Origin: Erodium maritimum
Lineage: Eukaryota; Streptophyta; Magnoliopsida; Geraniales; Geraniaceae
DNA: 64,000 bases
Direction of reading: 5' to 3'
Assembly (NCBI GenBank): GCA_963921825.1
Contig: OY997593.1
Location: 64,774,039-64,838,038, forward strand
Positions 46,901 through 62,441 of the stretch are shown here, piece by piece (within the stretch, counting starts at the first letter, position 1; every line of letters begins with the position of its first letter). Position numbers and translations under genes: made by a program. The notes under the pieces are model-generated. The model ran no database searches. It was not told the DNA's origin and worked only from the letters and a program-made list of their open reading frames with translations.

Positions 46901-47182
46901 CATTGCCCGTTATCTCGTGCTACCCTGGTTTATTGCGATAATATAAGTTCCATATACCTGGCCGGGAATCCAGTCCAACATCAGCGGACTAAGCACATCG
47001 AGCTTGACATACACTTTGTACGGGAGAAAGTCGCTCGCGGTCACATTCGTGTTCTTCATGTTCCTACTCGCTCTCAGATTGTTGACATATTTACCAAAGG
47101 ACTACCTCAGGTTTTGTTCGTTGACTTTCGAGCTAGTCTGAACGTTCGTGATCCTACCGCTCTGACTACGGGGGTGTGTTAG
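43988..47182 (+). CDS. pol: Copia pol region (protease, integrase, RT, RNase H)
   Basis: About 1,060 codons. Aspartic protease: WYMDSGATSHM near the start. GAG-pre-integrase: WHSRLGHPGAPVFDALRR followed by the CQSCALAK zinc motif. Integrase core: HGDLWTSP and FQCDNGKEFDN with a C-terminal FLGFPSQHRGF segment. Reverse transcriptase: FERYKARLVGDG, QLDVKNAFLHGDL, SLYGLKQAPRAWY and the catalytic YVDD (LLLYVDDIIL). RNase H: AYTDADWAGCPDTRRST, SRSSTEAEY and TKHIELDIHFVRE. All Copia signatures are present in the usual order. Confidence 0.95.
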   Translation: MEHSVPTNIDVAFNSMTLTPPDQWYMDSGATSHMTSQPGSLYSYVNCNSNRHVVVGNDNHIPIVGYGNASLTPDHPSLTLSNIIHAPHIIKNLVSVRRFVTDNNVSVDFDRFGFSVKDYQTGKVMLRCDSSGDLYPVSSLSTFSRGVESSFLVSSPSVWHSRLGHPGAPVFDALRRNKLVQCGSHSSCFCQSCALAKNIKLPFPISRTFTFAPFDIIHGDLWTSPVLSSAGHRYYLLLIDDFTNFVWTFPLQTKSQAYSIFVSFHSYVRTQFGTSIKAFQCDNGKEFDNGPLRKICSDFGMLFLLSCPYTSPQNGRAERKFRTINNIIRTLLVHSSVPPKFWHFALSMSTYLHNILPSKRLNFVTPTRYLFSRIPSYDHLRIFGCACYPLTPAVSIHKLQSRSVPCVFLGFPSQHRGFLCFDPKANRIIVARHVIFDETVFPFATNLPSPNDYDFLDLTTPLFLVPSNTNSIPVQSPSSVSPASPLTPVPMELTPSPPADITPPTTQTSDDIPTATPPPAHPMQTRSRSGIVKPRTLFNLSVSTPPSPVPKSTKDALLDPHWRRAMHDEYEALIKNNTWELVPRPRTANIVRSMWLFRHKVRSDGSFERYKARLVGDGSSQQVGVDCTETFSPVIKPATIRTVLSIALSRSWPIHQLDVKNAFLHGDLSETVYMHQPQGFRSTTHLDYVCLLRQSLYGLKQAPRAWYQRFTDYVATIGFSHSKTDHSLFIYRRGSDTAFLLLYVDDIILTASSDELRLSIMKLLASEFSMTDLGPLSYFLGIAVTRHSGGLFLSQRKYAEDIIRRAGMESCSPSATPVDSKGKLGASAGEPFSDPSLYRSLAGALQYLTFTRPDIAYAVQQVCLHMHDPRVGHMGALKRIIRYIQGSLHLGLHLYASTTMDLVAYTDADWAGCPDTRRSTSGYCVFLGDNLISWSSKRQPTVSRSSTEAEYRGVAQVVSESCWVRNLLMELHCPLSRATLVYCDNISSIYLAGNPVQHQRTKHIELDIHFVREKVARGHIRVLHVPTRSQIVDIFTKGLPQVLFVDFRASLNVRDPTALTTGVC

Positions 47183-47309
47183 CATATCTAATTCAAATAT
47201 CAAATGTAATGTATTTGAATTGTAGTTATCCTTATCATGTATAGGATATGAGGTATATATATTTCTGATTAATGGAATACAGAAAACACGATTCATATCA
47301 AAACCATTA
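47177..47309 (+). repeat. Copia 3' LTR
   Basis: 133 bp, one difference by eye from the 5' LTR. It overlaps the end of the pol frame by a few bases, as is usual for short-LTR Copia elements. Confidence 0.93.
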
Positions 47310-47705
47310 CCATTGATCGTACCGTTTCGATAATTTCAACACCGGCTCTGGCAATAGCAGATCTAGTTTTGGGTTCTCTAGCGACAAGAATGACCGGTGA
47401 CAATCAGTTTTGATGACGGGCAGAATTTTACCTACCCCTGATTTTTGGTGTATATATATTTTCACTTGATTAATATTATAAGTCATATTAAAAACATTTA
47501 GGGTGAAAAAGGCATCCATCTAGACCATCTCCATCATAACCACTGTTAACTTCTCTCATTACAAAAATAAATAAATAAATAAAATAGTAATAATTAACAG
47601 AAAGGATCTTTAGGAAGTCCCCCCTCTTTGTATTTGCTTCATTTCGTTTCATTTTCTGGAGGCCGATAGGATTTGGACTTTTTGTGATCCGTAGGGTTTT
47701 TGGTT
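47310..47705 (+). promoter_or_regulatory. Promoter and 5' leader of the E2 gene
   Basis: The 396 bp between the Copia LTR and the ATG. An (AAAT)n tract lies at about 47565-47590; a likely leader (CTTCATTTCGTTTCATTTTC, then GGAGGCCGATAGGATTTGG) precedes the start. Any more distal promoter is separated by the 4.9-kb Copia insertion. Confidence 0.5.
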
Positions 47706-52163
<4,458 letters not shown>

Positions 52164-52532
52164 TGTGCTCCTTTGTGTAATAGTGTACTTCATTTCATTT
52201 GGTCTATATATTGAAATCTGTAATCAAGAGGTGTGTGCTATTTTTCTAAAGGGTGAGAGGTTTGAATTTATCCTTTCAAAACACATTTGATGCTTTCTTT
52301 TATTGGTTTTATGTGGAATTATATTCCCAATGTTCGAACAATGCTTTCAAATATCAACTTGCCCATGTACAGAAATTATTGAAGTGCTTAAACATTATTA
52401 AAATTGTTTGTTTTTGAATTTAAAGTGGTTAAGTGTTCGATTGTAAGTTTTGTTTGGTTTTATATCTGAATTACGAGATTCAAACCATGTTAATATACAT
52501 CTTTGGCTGCTATAGTTTAAAGTGATGACACA
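52164..52532 (+). other. 3' UTR and flank of the E2 gene
   Basis: AT-rich sequence after the stop codon; no strict AATAAA was assigned. No other gene seen. Confidence 0.45.
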
Positions 52533-52817
52533 TTAGAGCACTCACGGTGGGAGTCAGTTCTACAGGTCTTTTGACGAAAAAACAGGGTCTATTTTTCAAA
52601 TCTCCACATTAGAATTCGATTCTGCAAGGTAACATATAGAAAGGAATCTGTAGGAAAGACAGAAGAACCTCAAGAGGAGAGGTTGAAGTGAACAAATTCT
52701 CTCGACGTTGATGGTTTCATCGACGCACAATCAAGGAGAGAAAAAAAATATTTTTCCTCCAAAATCCCTTTTTTCGACGATTTCATCTCCTCATTTTACT
52801 CCTTGTGAATGCTCTTA
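52533..52817. mobile_element. PIF/Harbinger (Tourist-type) MITE
   Basis: Element 52536-52814 (279 bp) with termini GAGCACTCACGGTGGGAG and, on the complement of the right end, GAGCATTCACAAGGAGTA, flanked by TTA on both sides (52533-52535, 52815-52817). GAGCA-TCRC starts and TWA target duplications are typical of Harbinger MITEs. Non-coding. Confidence 0.8.
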
Positions 52818-53307
52818 AAGCATCCGGCTGAGAGTCGGAAAGAGATTGAGTTGCCCACCATAAAAGAGCTTACTTACCGTGAATTTGTTGAATCTTGTAT
52901 TTGCTTAAATTTGACTTGTGTTTGGATTCTATATCAAAACCAAGGTTCTAATGAGATCGTAGTATTTTTATGACAGAATTCGATCACTGTAATCGATAAA
53001 AATGAAAACACCGAAAAAGGCGCGATCAACAGTGTGGTTTTGTAAAAATCACTGAATCTACGACAAAATTCATTTCTAGAGAAGGGAGAGAGATGCAGAG
53101 AAAATAGGGAGAACTAAAAGTTACAGAGAAGAGATGCATACTAGGGAAGATGTAGAAGAAAGACAAAATCGGTTAGTTATATGATCACATCGGTAAGATT
53201 TTATGGGTTATGAGTATGATTAATGTTATATACGTTTCCGGTTGAAAGTAGATAGATTATGGCCTTATGGGTTAGGATTTTATATATTACCGTTATTAAT
53301 ATGTATT
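52818..53307. other. Intergenic, nothing recognised
   Basis: AT-rich, without coding or repeat signature apart from GA-rich text near 53080-53160. Confidence 0.4.
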
Positions 53308-54420
53308 TTTTTTAACGAATGGTGCAAACTTTTATTAATAATATGAAAGAAAAGTTAAAACGAACAAAGCCCTAAAAGGTTCTTGATCAAAGAATTCTAA
53401 GACATATTGACCGTAGGAGACGGTTTTGAAGAAGCATGGTAGCTTGATGAAATTGAAGCGCATAAACTGACGAGAACTGTTCAAAGTTGTGCTTAAACGC
53501 TTCTTGATCCCATGGAGAGGACTCTTTTCGTCGTGAGGAAGGCAACTGAACTTGAACTTGATAGCTTTAACGGGAAGTGAGGCTTCAGCCACAGACCAAT
53601 CACTAGGTAGGTCCCAGGAGCCATGAACGTCTAACATTCCTTTTGGTGGGATTGTTTCTCAGCTCTCGCATGGTCTTCACCCCTACCGTGTCCCTCTTGT
53701 GGCCTAGGCTCACAAAGGGGTCAGACAGCGTCATAGATGAGGCGGACCATGAAGAACTGGTCCCTAAGCCATGGTTGTCCTCTAAGGGTCGTGCTCTCTC
53801 ATCTCTAACAAGGGATTAGGTAGCACGTATGGGGTTATAATTAGTCCCCTTCCCCGAGATTACGAGGGATAGGGTAGTGTCCTAAATCAGAGATGCAAAC
53901 ACTGGGGGCGTTTCTGATGCCACCATCACCCGATTCGCAGCATAGGACTTCTCGAGCTTATCAAGATTGAACTCCAACAGAGAGTCATCAAACCTAGGTA
54001 TCCCCGACATATCTCCAACTCACAATCACGAGCCACATGGTCAATCCAGCCGCAGTTGTAGCAAAAAGTTGGAAGTCGATCATAGGTCACGGGTGACCTT
54101 AATTGGCTCCGGGAACTCCCGAAACCTCATGACCATAGACCGACAAAGGGGCCGGTGTAACTCCATCCAGAACCGGTTTGATAGTCCCGCCTCAGCACAG
54201 GCCCCACTAGATACTAGGGACATCAACGCACTCTCCTAGCGTGGCTCCGGTTATTTCTTTGGTGACCTTTATACGAACCGAAGGTGGGAGACCCCGTGCA
54301 TACACCTATAATTGGATCTGATCTAACTTGGGAAGTCCATAGCTGACGGGTCCACTATTTCCCCTAAAAATATCGAATAGCTATTTAAGCACCAAGACTC
54401 GTTGTTGCAAACCTAGACCC
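53308..54420 (-). mobile_element. LINE ORF1 remnant (DUF4283/zinc knuckle type), minus strand
   Basis: Starts at a T-run (53308-53315), the complement of a poly(A) tail. On the minus strand, frames around 54300-54000 read GLPKLDQIQL, then RLPTFCYNCGWIDHVARDC, a CX2CX4HX4C zinc knuckle of the zf-CCHC_4 type found in plant LINE ORF1. The downstream frame 53637-53335 is probably C-terminal or 3' UTR sequence. Several stops interrupt it, and no reverse transcriptase is present. Same protein type as the ORF1 at 27360-28120 but clearly diverged. No clear target duplication was found. Confidence 0.65.
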
Positions 54421-54496
54421 CCGCCTCTTGAGACGAGAATTAACGTATATTATATATACATAACATATAAAATGATTCATTTATTATCAATTAACA

Positions 54497-54560
<64 letters not shown>

Positions 54561-55685
54561 TTATAACGACTTTCAAATCACATAACCCCAATAATTTTGA
54601 CGAAATGTTTAGATCACTAAAACGAAATTAGTATAAATTAAACTAGAGGTTACTCCATGTCCTAGCGCCGTACTACACTTAATTGTCATATCCGTACCCA
54701 AACTTTGGAAAATTGTCAAATAGTAACAAATTTCAAAACTGCATTATTAAAAACCAACAAGTACTGTTTAAATTGATTGTTTCCATGAACAGTGACTCAT
54801 GTGCGTCTCACGTGACTCATTTTATAATGGAGCTTGGGCGAGCTGAGGTCACGAAGAGATAAAATGAAGTTCGAAGAGCTGAGATGAAGAGATGAAGTTC
54901 GACCAAGTTAACGTCCGTTTAAAATTAGAAACATTTGGTGTATAAAGATGTTTGACCGTTAATACATGACAATTTCAGTTTTATAGGGTTAAGATTTAAC
55001 AATTTCTGAATCATTCACTAGACTGCGCCAATATTTTCTAAATTATGTTATGCTTTCTTGTATGTATTGAACATCGCTGCATTTAAAAAAATGATCATCG
55101 ATTTGATCAGATGTCCAATTTCGTTCACATAGTTGATAAACTTTGTCGATTTTCTTGACCTTTTTGGTAGTGTTATACCAATGATCTTTCATTTTTTTTG
55201 CCAATGCAAACGAGGGATACAATATGGGCGCATTCTATAAGAAGTCCAATTCCATGGTATTTCAATATTCCGACCCGATTGCGACACGAAAAATACAAAC
55301 AACGATTTATCGTACCACTTCTTCATTGGACCATAATATAATGCATCGTGCAACCATTATTTGACGTTGAATATCTGAAATGGGAGGCAAACCTACAATG
55401 ACGTAAAAGGAACAAAGTTGAATTCAACAAGGAAAACATGGTTTCGATGAAGAGAAACATGAATTCGTCTGGTTTTACATAGGAGGGAGACGAATCGGTC
55501 CACTAGTTGAATTATCTATCCTCCCCTTCAAATTGTCAAATATCCTAACGGTTGATAACAAAATATTCAAATCATCAATCACATGACGATTTTAATGGGA
55601 CAAAACTGTGAGGAAGTTGACATCTTAGACATCATGGGTGAACAAATTCTACGACTCGGGATAAATCGGTTTATACTATAACTAT
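54421..55685. other. AT-rich intergenic region
   Basis: Contains the AT microsatellite and no recognisable gene. The stretch 54640-55010 has transposon-like composition (CCATGTCCTAGCGCCGTACT) but no paired termini were found. Confidence 0.35.
54499..54558. repeat. (AT)n microsatellite
   Basis: Thirty consecutive AT units. Confidence 0.97.
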
Positions 55686-55689
55686 AAGA

Positions 55690-57545
55690 GCACCCACAAT
55701 GAGGTAACGTCTGCGTTGAAATAGGTCGTTGATTGTGTCGGTATCCCAAAAAAGTGGGTTGGATCCCAGAAAACGCGTTTGTTTGCAGTCGTATTTGTGA
55801 GCCTAAAAAGTGACGTCGATGAATCTATAAACACTAGTAGTCTGCAGATTCAACCAAACGACCTTGTTGTATTGTTGACTGAATAATAGGTATAGGTCAA
55901 GTGGAAACATAAACGGTTGTTTCATTAAAGCCGAAAGGTGAATTTGACTATAAATAGCGGTCAACCGTATTTATCATCTACAACCACTTTTATAATTCTT
56001 TCCTTTCTCTTCGGCATCAACTGCGGCAGAAACGCCCTCAACGATGCAACGTCGTCGTCGTGTTACCTTTTTCGGTGACATAGCTTCCACGAATATCCGA
56101 CAACATCGAGCTTTACCGTTTTGTAGATTCGACGGTAGAAGCAAGTTGTTACAGAGTCATCATCGACAACAGATTTGACTCTTCCACTCGTTTCTCCGGT
56201 AACACAGATGGCATACAACAACCCCAACATCCCCCTGCTTCAACTGCGAGTGACATTACGTCTTTGGTTCTCAATACTACTCGACCTAAGGAGGAAGCGT
56301 TGGTTTCTACATGGCTTAGTCACCCTAAGAACTCGGAGCATGAGAAAAACCAAATGGATCATGCACTATGATATAACATTTGGTGGTAGCTCACTAGTGA
56401 CACCAACCATTTCTCGACTATTGAGCGCACTACAAAGAACTGCAAACAAAATTAGAGCGTCACCAGCAGGAAGGTGAAGATGTTTTAGGAGTATTCGTCA
56501 AATTTCAAGCACATGTACATGAGCGATCGGTCAAACGACCATATCATGACCGATGTACAGAAGGAGTATGTTATGATCCTGGATTCGCGTCATGGAACCC
56601 GATTACGAGCTCGTTATAAAGGGAACCCAAAGACCTTCGGAGAGACCAAAATATTCTTATAATTCTTAGTTTGCTTTATTCATTAATCTCTCTTGGTATA
56701 TATAGCCAAGAGATTACTTGGAATCCAAGTTCTAATACACTTAAAAGAATACTACTAGCTTACCAAATCCTAACACATAATTAAAAGGAAATACTCTAAA
56801 ACTAGGACAATTATTAAAAGGAAATAACTAATTAAACTTAAACCCCAGCCGACTATCCTTATTTGGTAGCAGCTGCGCAACAGCTTTGGTGGGCTTTATC
56901 CCACCTTGTACCGGTCTGTTATGGCCCATAACAGAGAACATTGAGAAGTACGACCACGTGTTCCCATTGAAGCACTAGTGGAACATTGTGCGTGAGAAGT
57001 CTTGTTGAAGCATCATTTTGAAAACAAGTCATCCTCTACCACCAGGGGGAGTTCATTGGGACCGAAGGACGTTGCATGACAAGAACACCTGGCCTTAGCA
57101 TCCCAATGTCCGAGATGGACATTCTCGTAGTCTTCGTAGAAGAGGCCGAGGGGGTGTCCTAAACCCATACGCGGTCACCGACCTGAGGGCCAAGGAGAAG
57201 GGGAATTTAGTGCCCGACGTGACTCTGGACCCAAAGTTGGCCAAAAGCTTGGCCAATATTGAGAAACACTATTGGGATTCACTCGATTCATCAGAGTCTC
57301 TCATGCGCGAGTTCTACTTACGCCAAGACGATGATACTTCCAACATAGACCTAAAGACTTGATGACCTATAGGCTAATTCTCGAAGGCATGATGGAGAGG
57401 ATGAATGAGTTGTTCTGATGTATTGTACACTTGTTTTTGTAATCCGTTGATGATGATGTACTTTAAAGTTGTCTTCCGTTTTAATGTAATGAAGTTTACA
57501 TGCGTCCCTTGAGAATTACTGAAAAACCACCACTAAATTAGAGAA
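55690..57545 (+). pseudogene. Decayed PIF/Harbinger region with Myb/SANT-like ORF1
   Basis: The left end GAGCACCCACAATGAGG (55690) is a Harbinger-type terminus. Plus-strand frames give EEALVSTWLSHPKNSEHEKN (56290), RTTKNCKQN...SVTSRKVKMF and MSDRSNDHIMTDVQKEY, then, beyond a 365-bp LTR, ENIEKYDHVFPLKH-WNIVRE. This order matches the Myb/SANT-like accessory protein of plant PIF/Harbinger elements (and GST-T3-like host relatives), which helps the transposase bind termini. Internal stops and frame changes (for example within WW-LTSDTN near 56385) show it is dead. The right terminus was not found and may lie beyond the Gypsy element. Confidence 0.55.
56579..56943 (+). mobile_element. Small solo LTR (365 bp)
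   Basis: Starts TGTTATGATCC and ends GGCCCATAACA, with matching inverted ends TGTTATG/CATAACA. Flanking GAGTA (56574-56578) and GAGAA (56944-56948) agree at four of five bases. An internal GGTATATATAGCC is a likely TATA box. It interrupts the Harbinger ORF1 exactly between QKEY and ENIEKY. Superfamily uncertain, probably Copia. Confidence 0.72.
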
Positions 57546-57551
57546 GCATAA

Positions 57552-60151
57552 TGTCACACCCCAAATCCGGTTCTTGCCCGGACTCAAGGCGTGACTAGGA
57601 ATAAGTGATTAAAAGACAATAACTCAACAATAAGTTCCTGACAAAAACTCCAATAAGAAACTCAAATCCACAAAATTTAGTTTAAAACATAAATAACCCT
57701 CCAGGGGTGTAATAATAATCCTCCACAAAATCTGTTCCAAACAGAAATAAAATAAAAGCGAAGTCTCTATAGACACCCACACCGAGAAGCTCCCGAGCCT
57801 CTACTCCTCAATGAAGCATGTAAACACAACAATAAACTCACAGGGGTGAGCTTACGCTCAGTAGGGAAAACACATAACAAGGTGGACCTTAAACTCAATA
57901 AAGTCAACAACAAAGTCAACAAGATAGATCTTAACAAACACGGGTAATAGGTAAATCAGTCAATGCCGTGGCACATGAAGTCTCCACCCTCCGATCCACA
58001 TATGATGTGTCCTCTCGGATTTTCCCTCAAAACCAGAGGAGACGCATAACATTGAGGCGACCGGTAACAACCCTTCGGGGCGCTTATCATCGGGATTCTC
58101 AGAAACGTCTCCAAAGGATTTTATGTCCTCGGGAACCAAGGTATTACTCCCATAGGAAACATACACTTGGGCAATTCAATAATGATCAGTTAATAATTGA
58201 ATAACGCACTCAAACTGAAAACACGAAACAATCCAATCCCAACAACCACCAATTCATTGCCACACATAGCTCACACATCACCAATTCACCACAACACACA
58301 GTACACGAATCACATAATCATAGCACACCAATCACACAATCACAACTTACCGTTCACTTACCAGTCTCGAACCAACGGGGCATCGATCACCTGATTGCAC
58401 CGCTCGGTACAACCAGTCATACTCGATGCTCCAAGTAACCATTTAAGGACAACAAGCAATCATTCAAATACATTCAACGGTCAAGTACGAGTTTAATCAA
58501 CCAATCATAAATAAACCTTCAATCGAGCATTCACACATGCAATTCAACTAGTTCCGTTAGACTCTTTAGCCTATCCACTAAGCAACCAACAACCAAGCAT
58601 GTGATCCTAACACGCAACTAATCCGAGGGCTTTGCCAAGGCCACTCTACCAGTCAAACAATTACCAAGTATTGAAAGCGAGTTACACTAGTGATTGGCAT
58701 CCTAATCATTCACCACTAGACACTTCCGGTTATTAGTAATAGAAAGACGATTATTCTAGTTATTCGCATCCTATAGGCATTTTTAGGACCTTTCCAATTT
58801 TATTAGCCTAACATGCATACTAAGCATCATAAACGAGGGGTTAAGGCTTTCCCTACCTCGAGGTCTTCCTCTCAACACTTTGATGAAGCACGGTGGTCAC
58901 CACTCCGTTCTTCACTCGGGTCCCAGCGTGATCTTTGCTCCTCTAGCTCGATCCCCAAAGTCTTGGACACAAAGAAACGTTAATTAGACTCCACTTAATC
59001 AGCAAGTAAGACCCCCAAAGCCTCTCCAAAGTTCAGCTCAAAACCAAGATCAACCAAGGTGAAAAACCCTCAAAGAAACCCCCACTCTGGTCTGCCACGG
59101 ACCTGGTCACGGATCCGTGAGGCCAACCATCACGGTTACCATCACGGAGCCGTGACGAGTGCCGTCACGGACTCCCTCACGGAGCCGTGACGTCGCCCAT
59201 CACGGGATCCGTCACGGATCCGTGGCGCACCAGGGCAGTTTCGCCCTTCTTCAACCTCCAGCTCCTTTTCTCCGAAAAACCACCTTCAAACCCCAAATTT
59301 TACCCCTTCCAACTCCCAAAACAGTCCAAATCCTTCAATACTCCTCTACCCATGGTAGGAATCAACACACAAACAAGTTTCTAATGATTCATCAAATCAA
59401 ACCCAACTCAAAAGCTCCAACAACTAAGGATTTCTCACCAAAAACCCAACAAAGCTTCTCATCAACAACATCTCCCACCATTTCTACTCAAACCCAACAA
59501 CATCTAGCAATTTCACCCAAAACCCATGAAAAGAGATGAAGAGAAATGAGGATTAGAGAGTTCCATTACCTCTAGAAGATTGAGATGAAGAAGATGGTGA
59601 GGATTTGGAGAAGGGTTGGCTAAAGGAAGACTTCAAGTGGCCTCTTCTTCCTTGATTCTTCTTCAAAGCTCCATGGGAGCTCCTCTCTCTTGCTCCTACT
59701 CCAATTTTCGGCTACACCAAGTAAAATGGGTTGGTTTTGCTTTTCCAAACTCATATAATACCTAGATGTGTCAAATGACTAAAAGCCCTTGAGTTAGAAT
59801 CCCTTGTAGAAGCTTTTGGGAGGGTAAAAGGGTCTAAGACTACTCCCTTTTCTCTCTTTCAACCAAAAAGGGACAAGTGTCCAAGTAGGTTATTTATTTT
59901 TCCAAAATAATTTCCAGCACAATAGAATAATGCTTTTAGTCGATTAAAAGTCTCGTTTTGACCAAAATTGACTTTCTCCAACATTATACTCAAACGAAAG
60001 GGATTTCTCCCCTTAAGCCAACCGTGATGATGGCCAAGTCGTTTGGGTTCCGGAAAATTCCCGAGTGACTTCTTGAGTCATCGGTTGACTTTCCGGTAGC
60101 AAGTCAAACTTGCTTGGAAAGCCGCCGGTTCGACTTGGAGCGGGTCTTACA
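57552..60151 (-). mobile_element. 3' LTR of Tekay/Del-type Ty3/Gypsy element
   Basis: 2,600 bp; on plus TGTCACACCCCAAATCCGG ... GAGCGGGTCTTACA. A purine-rich tract follows on plus as its complement (CTACCCCCCTTAAAG, 60154 onward), which is where a 3' LTR sits for a minus-strand element. It carries the TGAGC/GCTCA repeat (57847-57860), the palindrome cluster (59098-59230) and the inverted TTGAC pair (60084-60106). Its closest relative here is the nested LTR at 18196-20851. Confidence 0.92.
59098..59230. repeat. CACGGAKCCGTG palindrome cluster in 3' LTR
   Basis: Five to six copies of TCACGGATCCGTGA or TCACGGAGCCGTGA and half-sites within about 130 bp, matching clusters at 415-540 and 19745-19880. 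Confidence 0.9.
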
Positions 60152-60185
60152 ATCTACCCCCCTTAAAGAAATTTCGTCCTCGAAA

Positions 60186-61646
60186 TTAAAAACAAGGTAC
60201 CTCAATGTCGAACAGGTGGGGATACTTCACGCGGATCTCATCCTCGCGCTCCCAAGTGGATCCTGCTCCCTGATGTCCCCACTGTACTAGTACCAACGGA
60301 ATCGTCTTGTTCCGCAGGACCTTCTCCTTCGTACCCAGAATCTCGACGGGCTGCTCCTCATAGGTGACATCATCTGCTACCTCAATGTCTGACCACTCAA
60401 TGATGTGCGAAGGGTCTGCCATGTACTTCCGCAGTTGGGACACATGGAAAACGTTATGCACGTTCCCAAGCTGCTGTGGCAAGGCCAACCGATAAGCTAC
60501 AGCTCCAATCTTCTCTAAGACTTCAAATGGTCCAATAAAATGTGGTGCTAGCTTGCCTCCGCTGCGTCTAAACCGCACTAGACCCTTCTTTGGGCTCACC
60601 CTTAGAAACACGTGCTCCCCGACCATGAACTCAAGTGGTCTGCGACGCCTGTCTGCGTAGCTCTTCTGTCGACTCTGCGCGGTCTTCAACCGCTCTCTAA
60701 TCAAGGCGACCTTTTCGGTCGTCTCTCTGACCATGTCTGGTCCAAGTAACCTCCGGTCCCCAACCTCAGCCCAACATACCGGCGATCTACAAGGTCTGCC
60801 ATACAAAGCCTCAAATGGTGCCATACCAATGCTGGATTGGTAACTGTTGTTGTAGGAAAACTCTGCCAAAGGCAAATGATCCTCCCATGATCCCTGAAAG
60901 TCAAGCACACAAGCTCGAAGCATGTCCTCTAGAATCTGAATGGTGCGCTCTGACTGTCCATCTGTCTCGGGATGGTAGGCTGTACTCAACAGTACCTCAG
61001 TGCCCAAGGCCTTCTGTAGACTCTTCCAGAACCTGGATGTGAAGCGAGGGTCTCTATCAGAAACCACCGACACTGGTACTCCATGCAGACGAACAATCTC
61101 CCTTACATACAAACGACCCAACATGTCCACAGAATCAGTCATCCTCATACCCAGAAAGTGTGCCGACTTGGTCAGTCGATCAACCACCACCCAAACAGCA
61201 TCGTGCCCTTTCGACGACCTGGGTAACCCACACACAAAATCCATAGTCACATGCTCCCACTTCCACTCGGAGATCGGTAAAGGCTGCAGCAAGCCTGCGG
61301 GACGCCGATGCTCGGCCTTCACCTGTTGGCAGGTGCGGCATCGAGAAACGAAATCTGCAACTGCCCCACGCATTCCACTCCACCAAAACTGTCGTCGCAT
61401 GTCTCTATACATCTTGTCGCCACCGGGGTGCACAACCAGACGGGAGTGGTGGTACTCACGCAATACGGTGTCTCTGTACCCGCTGGGCACAAACAGCCGT
61501 CCTCTAAAGCGGATACCCTGATCGGTGCCCATCTCCCAACCCTCGAGCTTGACCCCGCCAATCAATCTCTCACAAATCCCTACAGTCTCGGCGTCCTCGG
61601 TCTGTGCCTCTAGCACCCGAGCAAATAGCGTGGGCTGAGCCACCAA
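60186..61646 (-). CDS. pol: Gypsy integrase with chromodomain-like C-terminus
   Basis: Integrase part of pol, 486 codons. H2C2 zinc finger [20 protein letters not shown]...[14 protein letters not shown] core in [29 protein letters not shown] and [14 protein letters not shown]. The C-terminal [20 protein letters not shown] is the GPY/F module. The last part ([37 protein letters not shown]) is a chromodomain-type segment of the Tekay/Del lineage that directs integration to heterochromatin. Confidence 0.92.
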   Translation of the reverse strand: MVAQPTLFARVLEAQTEDAETVGICERLIGGVKLEGWEMGTDQGIRFRGRLFVPSGYRDTVLREYHHSRLVVHPGGDKMYRDMRRQFWWSGMRGAVADFVSRCRTCQQVKAEHRRPAGLLQPLPISEWKWEHVTMDFVCGLPRSSKGHDAVWVVVDRLTKSAHFLGMRMTDSVDMLGRLYVREIVRLHGVPVSVVSDRDPRFTSRFWKSLQKALGTEVLLSTAYHPETDGQSERTIQILEDMLRACVLDFQGSWEDHLPLAEFSYNNSYQSSIGMAPFEALYGRPCRSPVCWAEVGDRRLLGPDMVRETTEKVALIRERLKTAQSRQKSYADRRRRPLEFMVGEHVFLRVSPKKGLVRFRRSGGKLAPHFIGPFEVLEKIGAVAYRLALPQQLGNVHNVFHVSQLRKYMADPSHIIEWSDIEVADDVTYEEQPVEILGTKEKVLRNKTIPLVLVQWGHQGAGSTWEREDEIRVKYPHLFDIEVPCF

Positions 61647-61649
61647 GGC

Positions 61650-62405
61650 TCACAAGGCCATACCCTTTGTGACACCCTCCAACTCCAGTCTGAATAAGCT
61701 CAACTGTTCCAGCATGTCCCACTCTCGGACTGCCATGCTAGCAACGCAGTGACTCGACTTCCTGCTCAAAGCATCGGCGACCACGTTCGCCTTGCCCGGA
61801 TGATAGAGCAACTCGAAGTCGTACTCCTCAAGAAACTCCATCCATCGCCTTTGGCGCATGTTCAGATCACGCTGCGAGAATATATACTTGAGGCTCTTGT
61901 GGTCTGAAAACACCCTGAACTGCTCACCGTACAGATAGTGTCTCCAGCTCTTCAGCGCGAATACCACCGCTGCTAGCTCAAGATCATGGGTCGGGTAGTT
62001 GCGCTCATGCACCTTCAACTGCCTCGATCCGTAAGCAACTACCTTTCCACTCTGCATCAAAACACAACCTAGCCCTTCTCCTGAGGCGTCACAATACACA
62101 TCATAGCCTACTCCCCGCTCTGGAACAATCAACACTAGAGCGGTAGTCAATCGAGCCTTTAGATTGTGAAAAGAGCGCTCACACTCATCCGTCCAAAGGT
62201 ACTCCGCTCCCTTGCGGGTCAAAGCTGTCATAGGTGCTGCAAGACGGGAGAAATCCTGAACGAAGCGTCGGTAATAACCTGCCAACCCTAGAAAGCTCCG
62301 AATCTCAAATACATTGCTGGGTCTGGCCCACTTCGACACTGCCTCAACCTTTGCTGGATCGACCAAGATGCCCTCCCGAGATACCACGTGCCCGAGGAAC
62401 TTCAC
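61650..62405 (-). CDS. pol: Gypsy RT connection and RNase H region
   Basis: Frame with [20 protein letters not shown] and [15 protein letters not shown] (end of the polymerase), followed by RNase [61 protein letters not shown] and [13 protein letters not shown]. Standard Ty3/Gypsy order, continuous with the neighbouring pol parts. Confidence 0.93.
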   Translation of the reverse strand: MKFLGHVVSREGILVDPAKVEAVSKWARPSNVFEIRSFLGLAGYYRRFVQDFSRLAAPMTALTRKGAEYLWTDECERSFHNLKARLTTALVLIVPERGVGYDVYCDASGEGLGCVLMQSGKVVAYGSRQLKVHERNYPTHDLELAAVVFALKSWRHYLYGEQFRVFSDHKSLKYIFSQRDLNMRQRRWMEFLEEYDFELLYHPGKANVVADALSRKSSHCVASMAVREWDMLEQLSLFRLELEGVTKGMAL

Positions 62406-62441
62406 CTCCGTGAGCCAAAATTCGCACTTCTCCAGATTGCC

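Larger units (their letters stand above)
42403..47309 (+). mobile_element. Ty1/Copia LTR retrotransposon, nearly whole and young
   Basis: LTRs of 133 bp at 42403-42535 and 47177-47309 differ at one position by eye, implying a recent insertion. The primer-binding site TGGTATCAGAGC (initiator tRNA-Met type) follows the 5' LTR directly; a purine-rich tract (ACGGGGGTG) precedes the 3' LTR. Flanking TCATT and CCATT give a probable imperfect 5-bp duplication. Domain order is gag, protease, integrase, RT, RNase H, as in Copia; short LTRs and pol features suggest an Ale-like lineage, tentatively. It looks close to whole, with about one break. It lies about 400 bp upstream of the E2 gene start. Confidence 0.95.

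Noticed and set aside
60815-61613. Plus-strand ORFs of 75-173 codons
   Set aside because: Antisense shadows of the Gypsy integrase.
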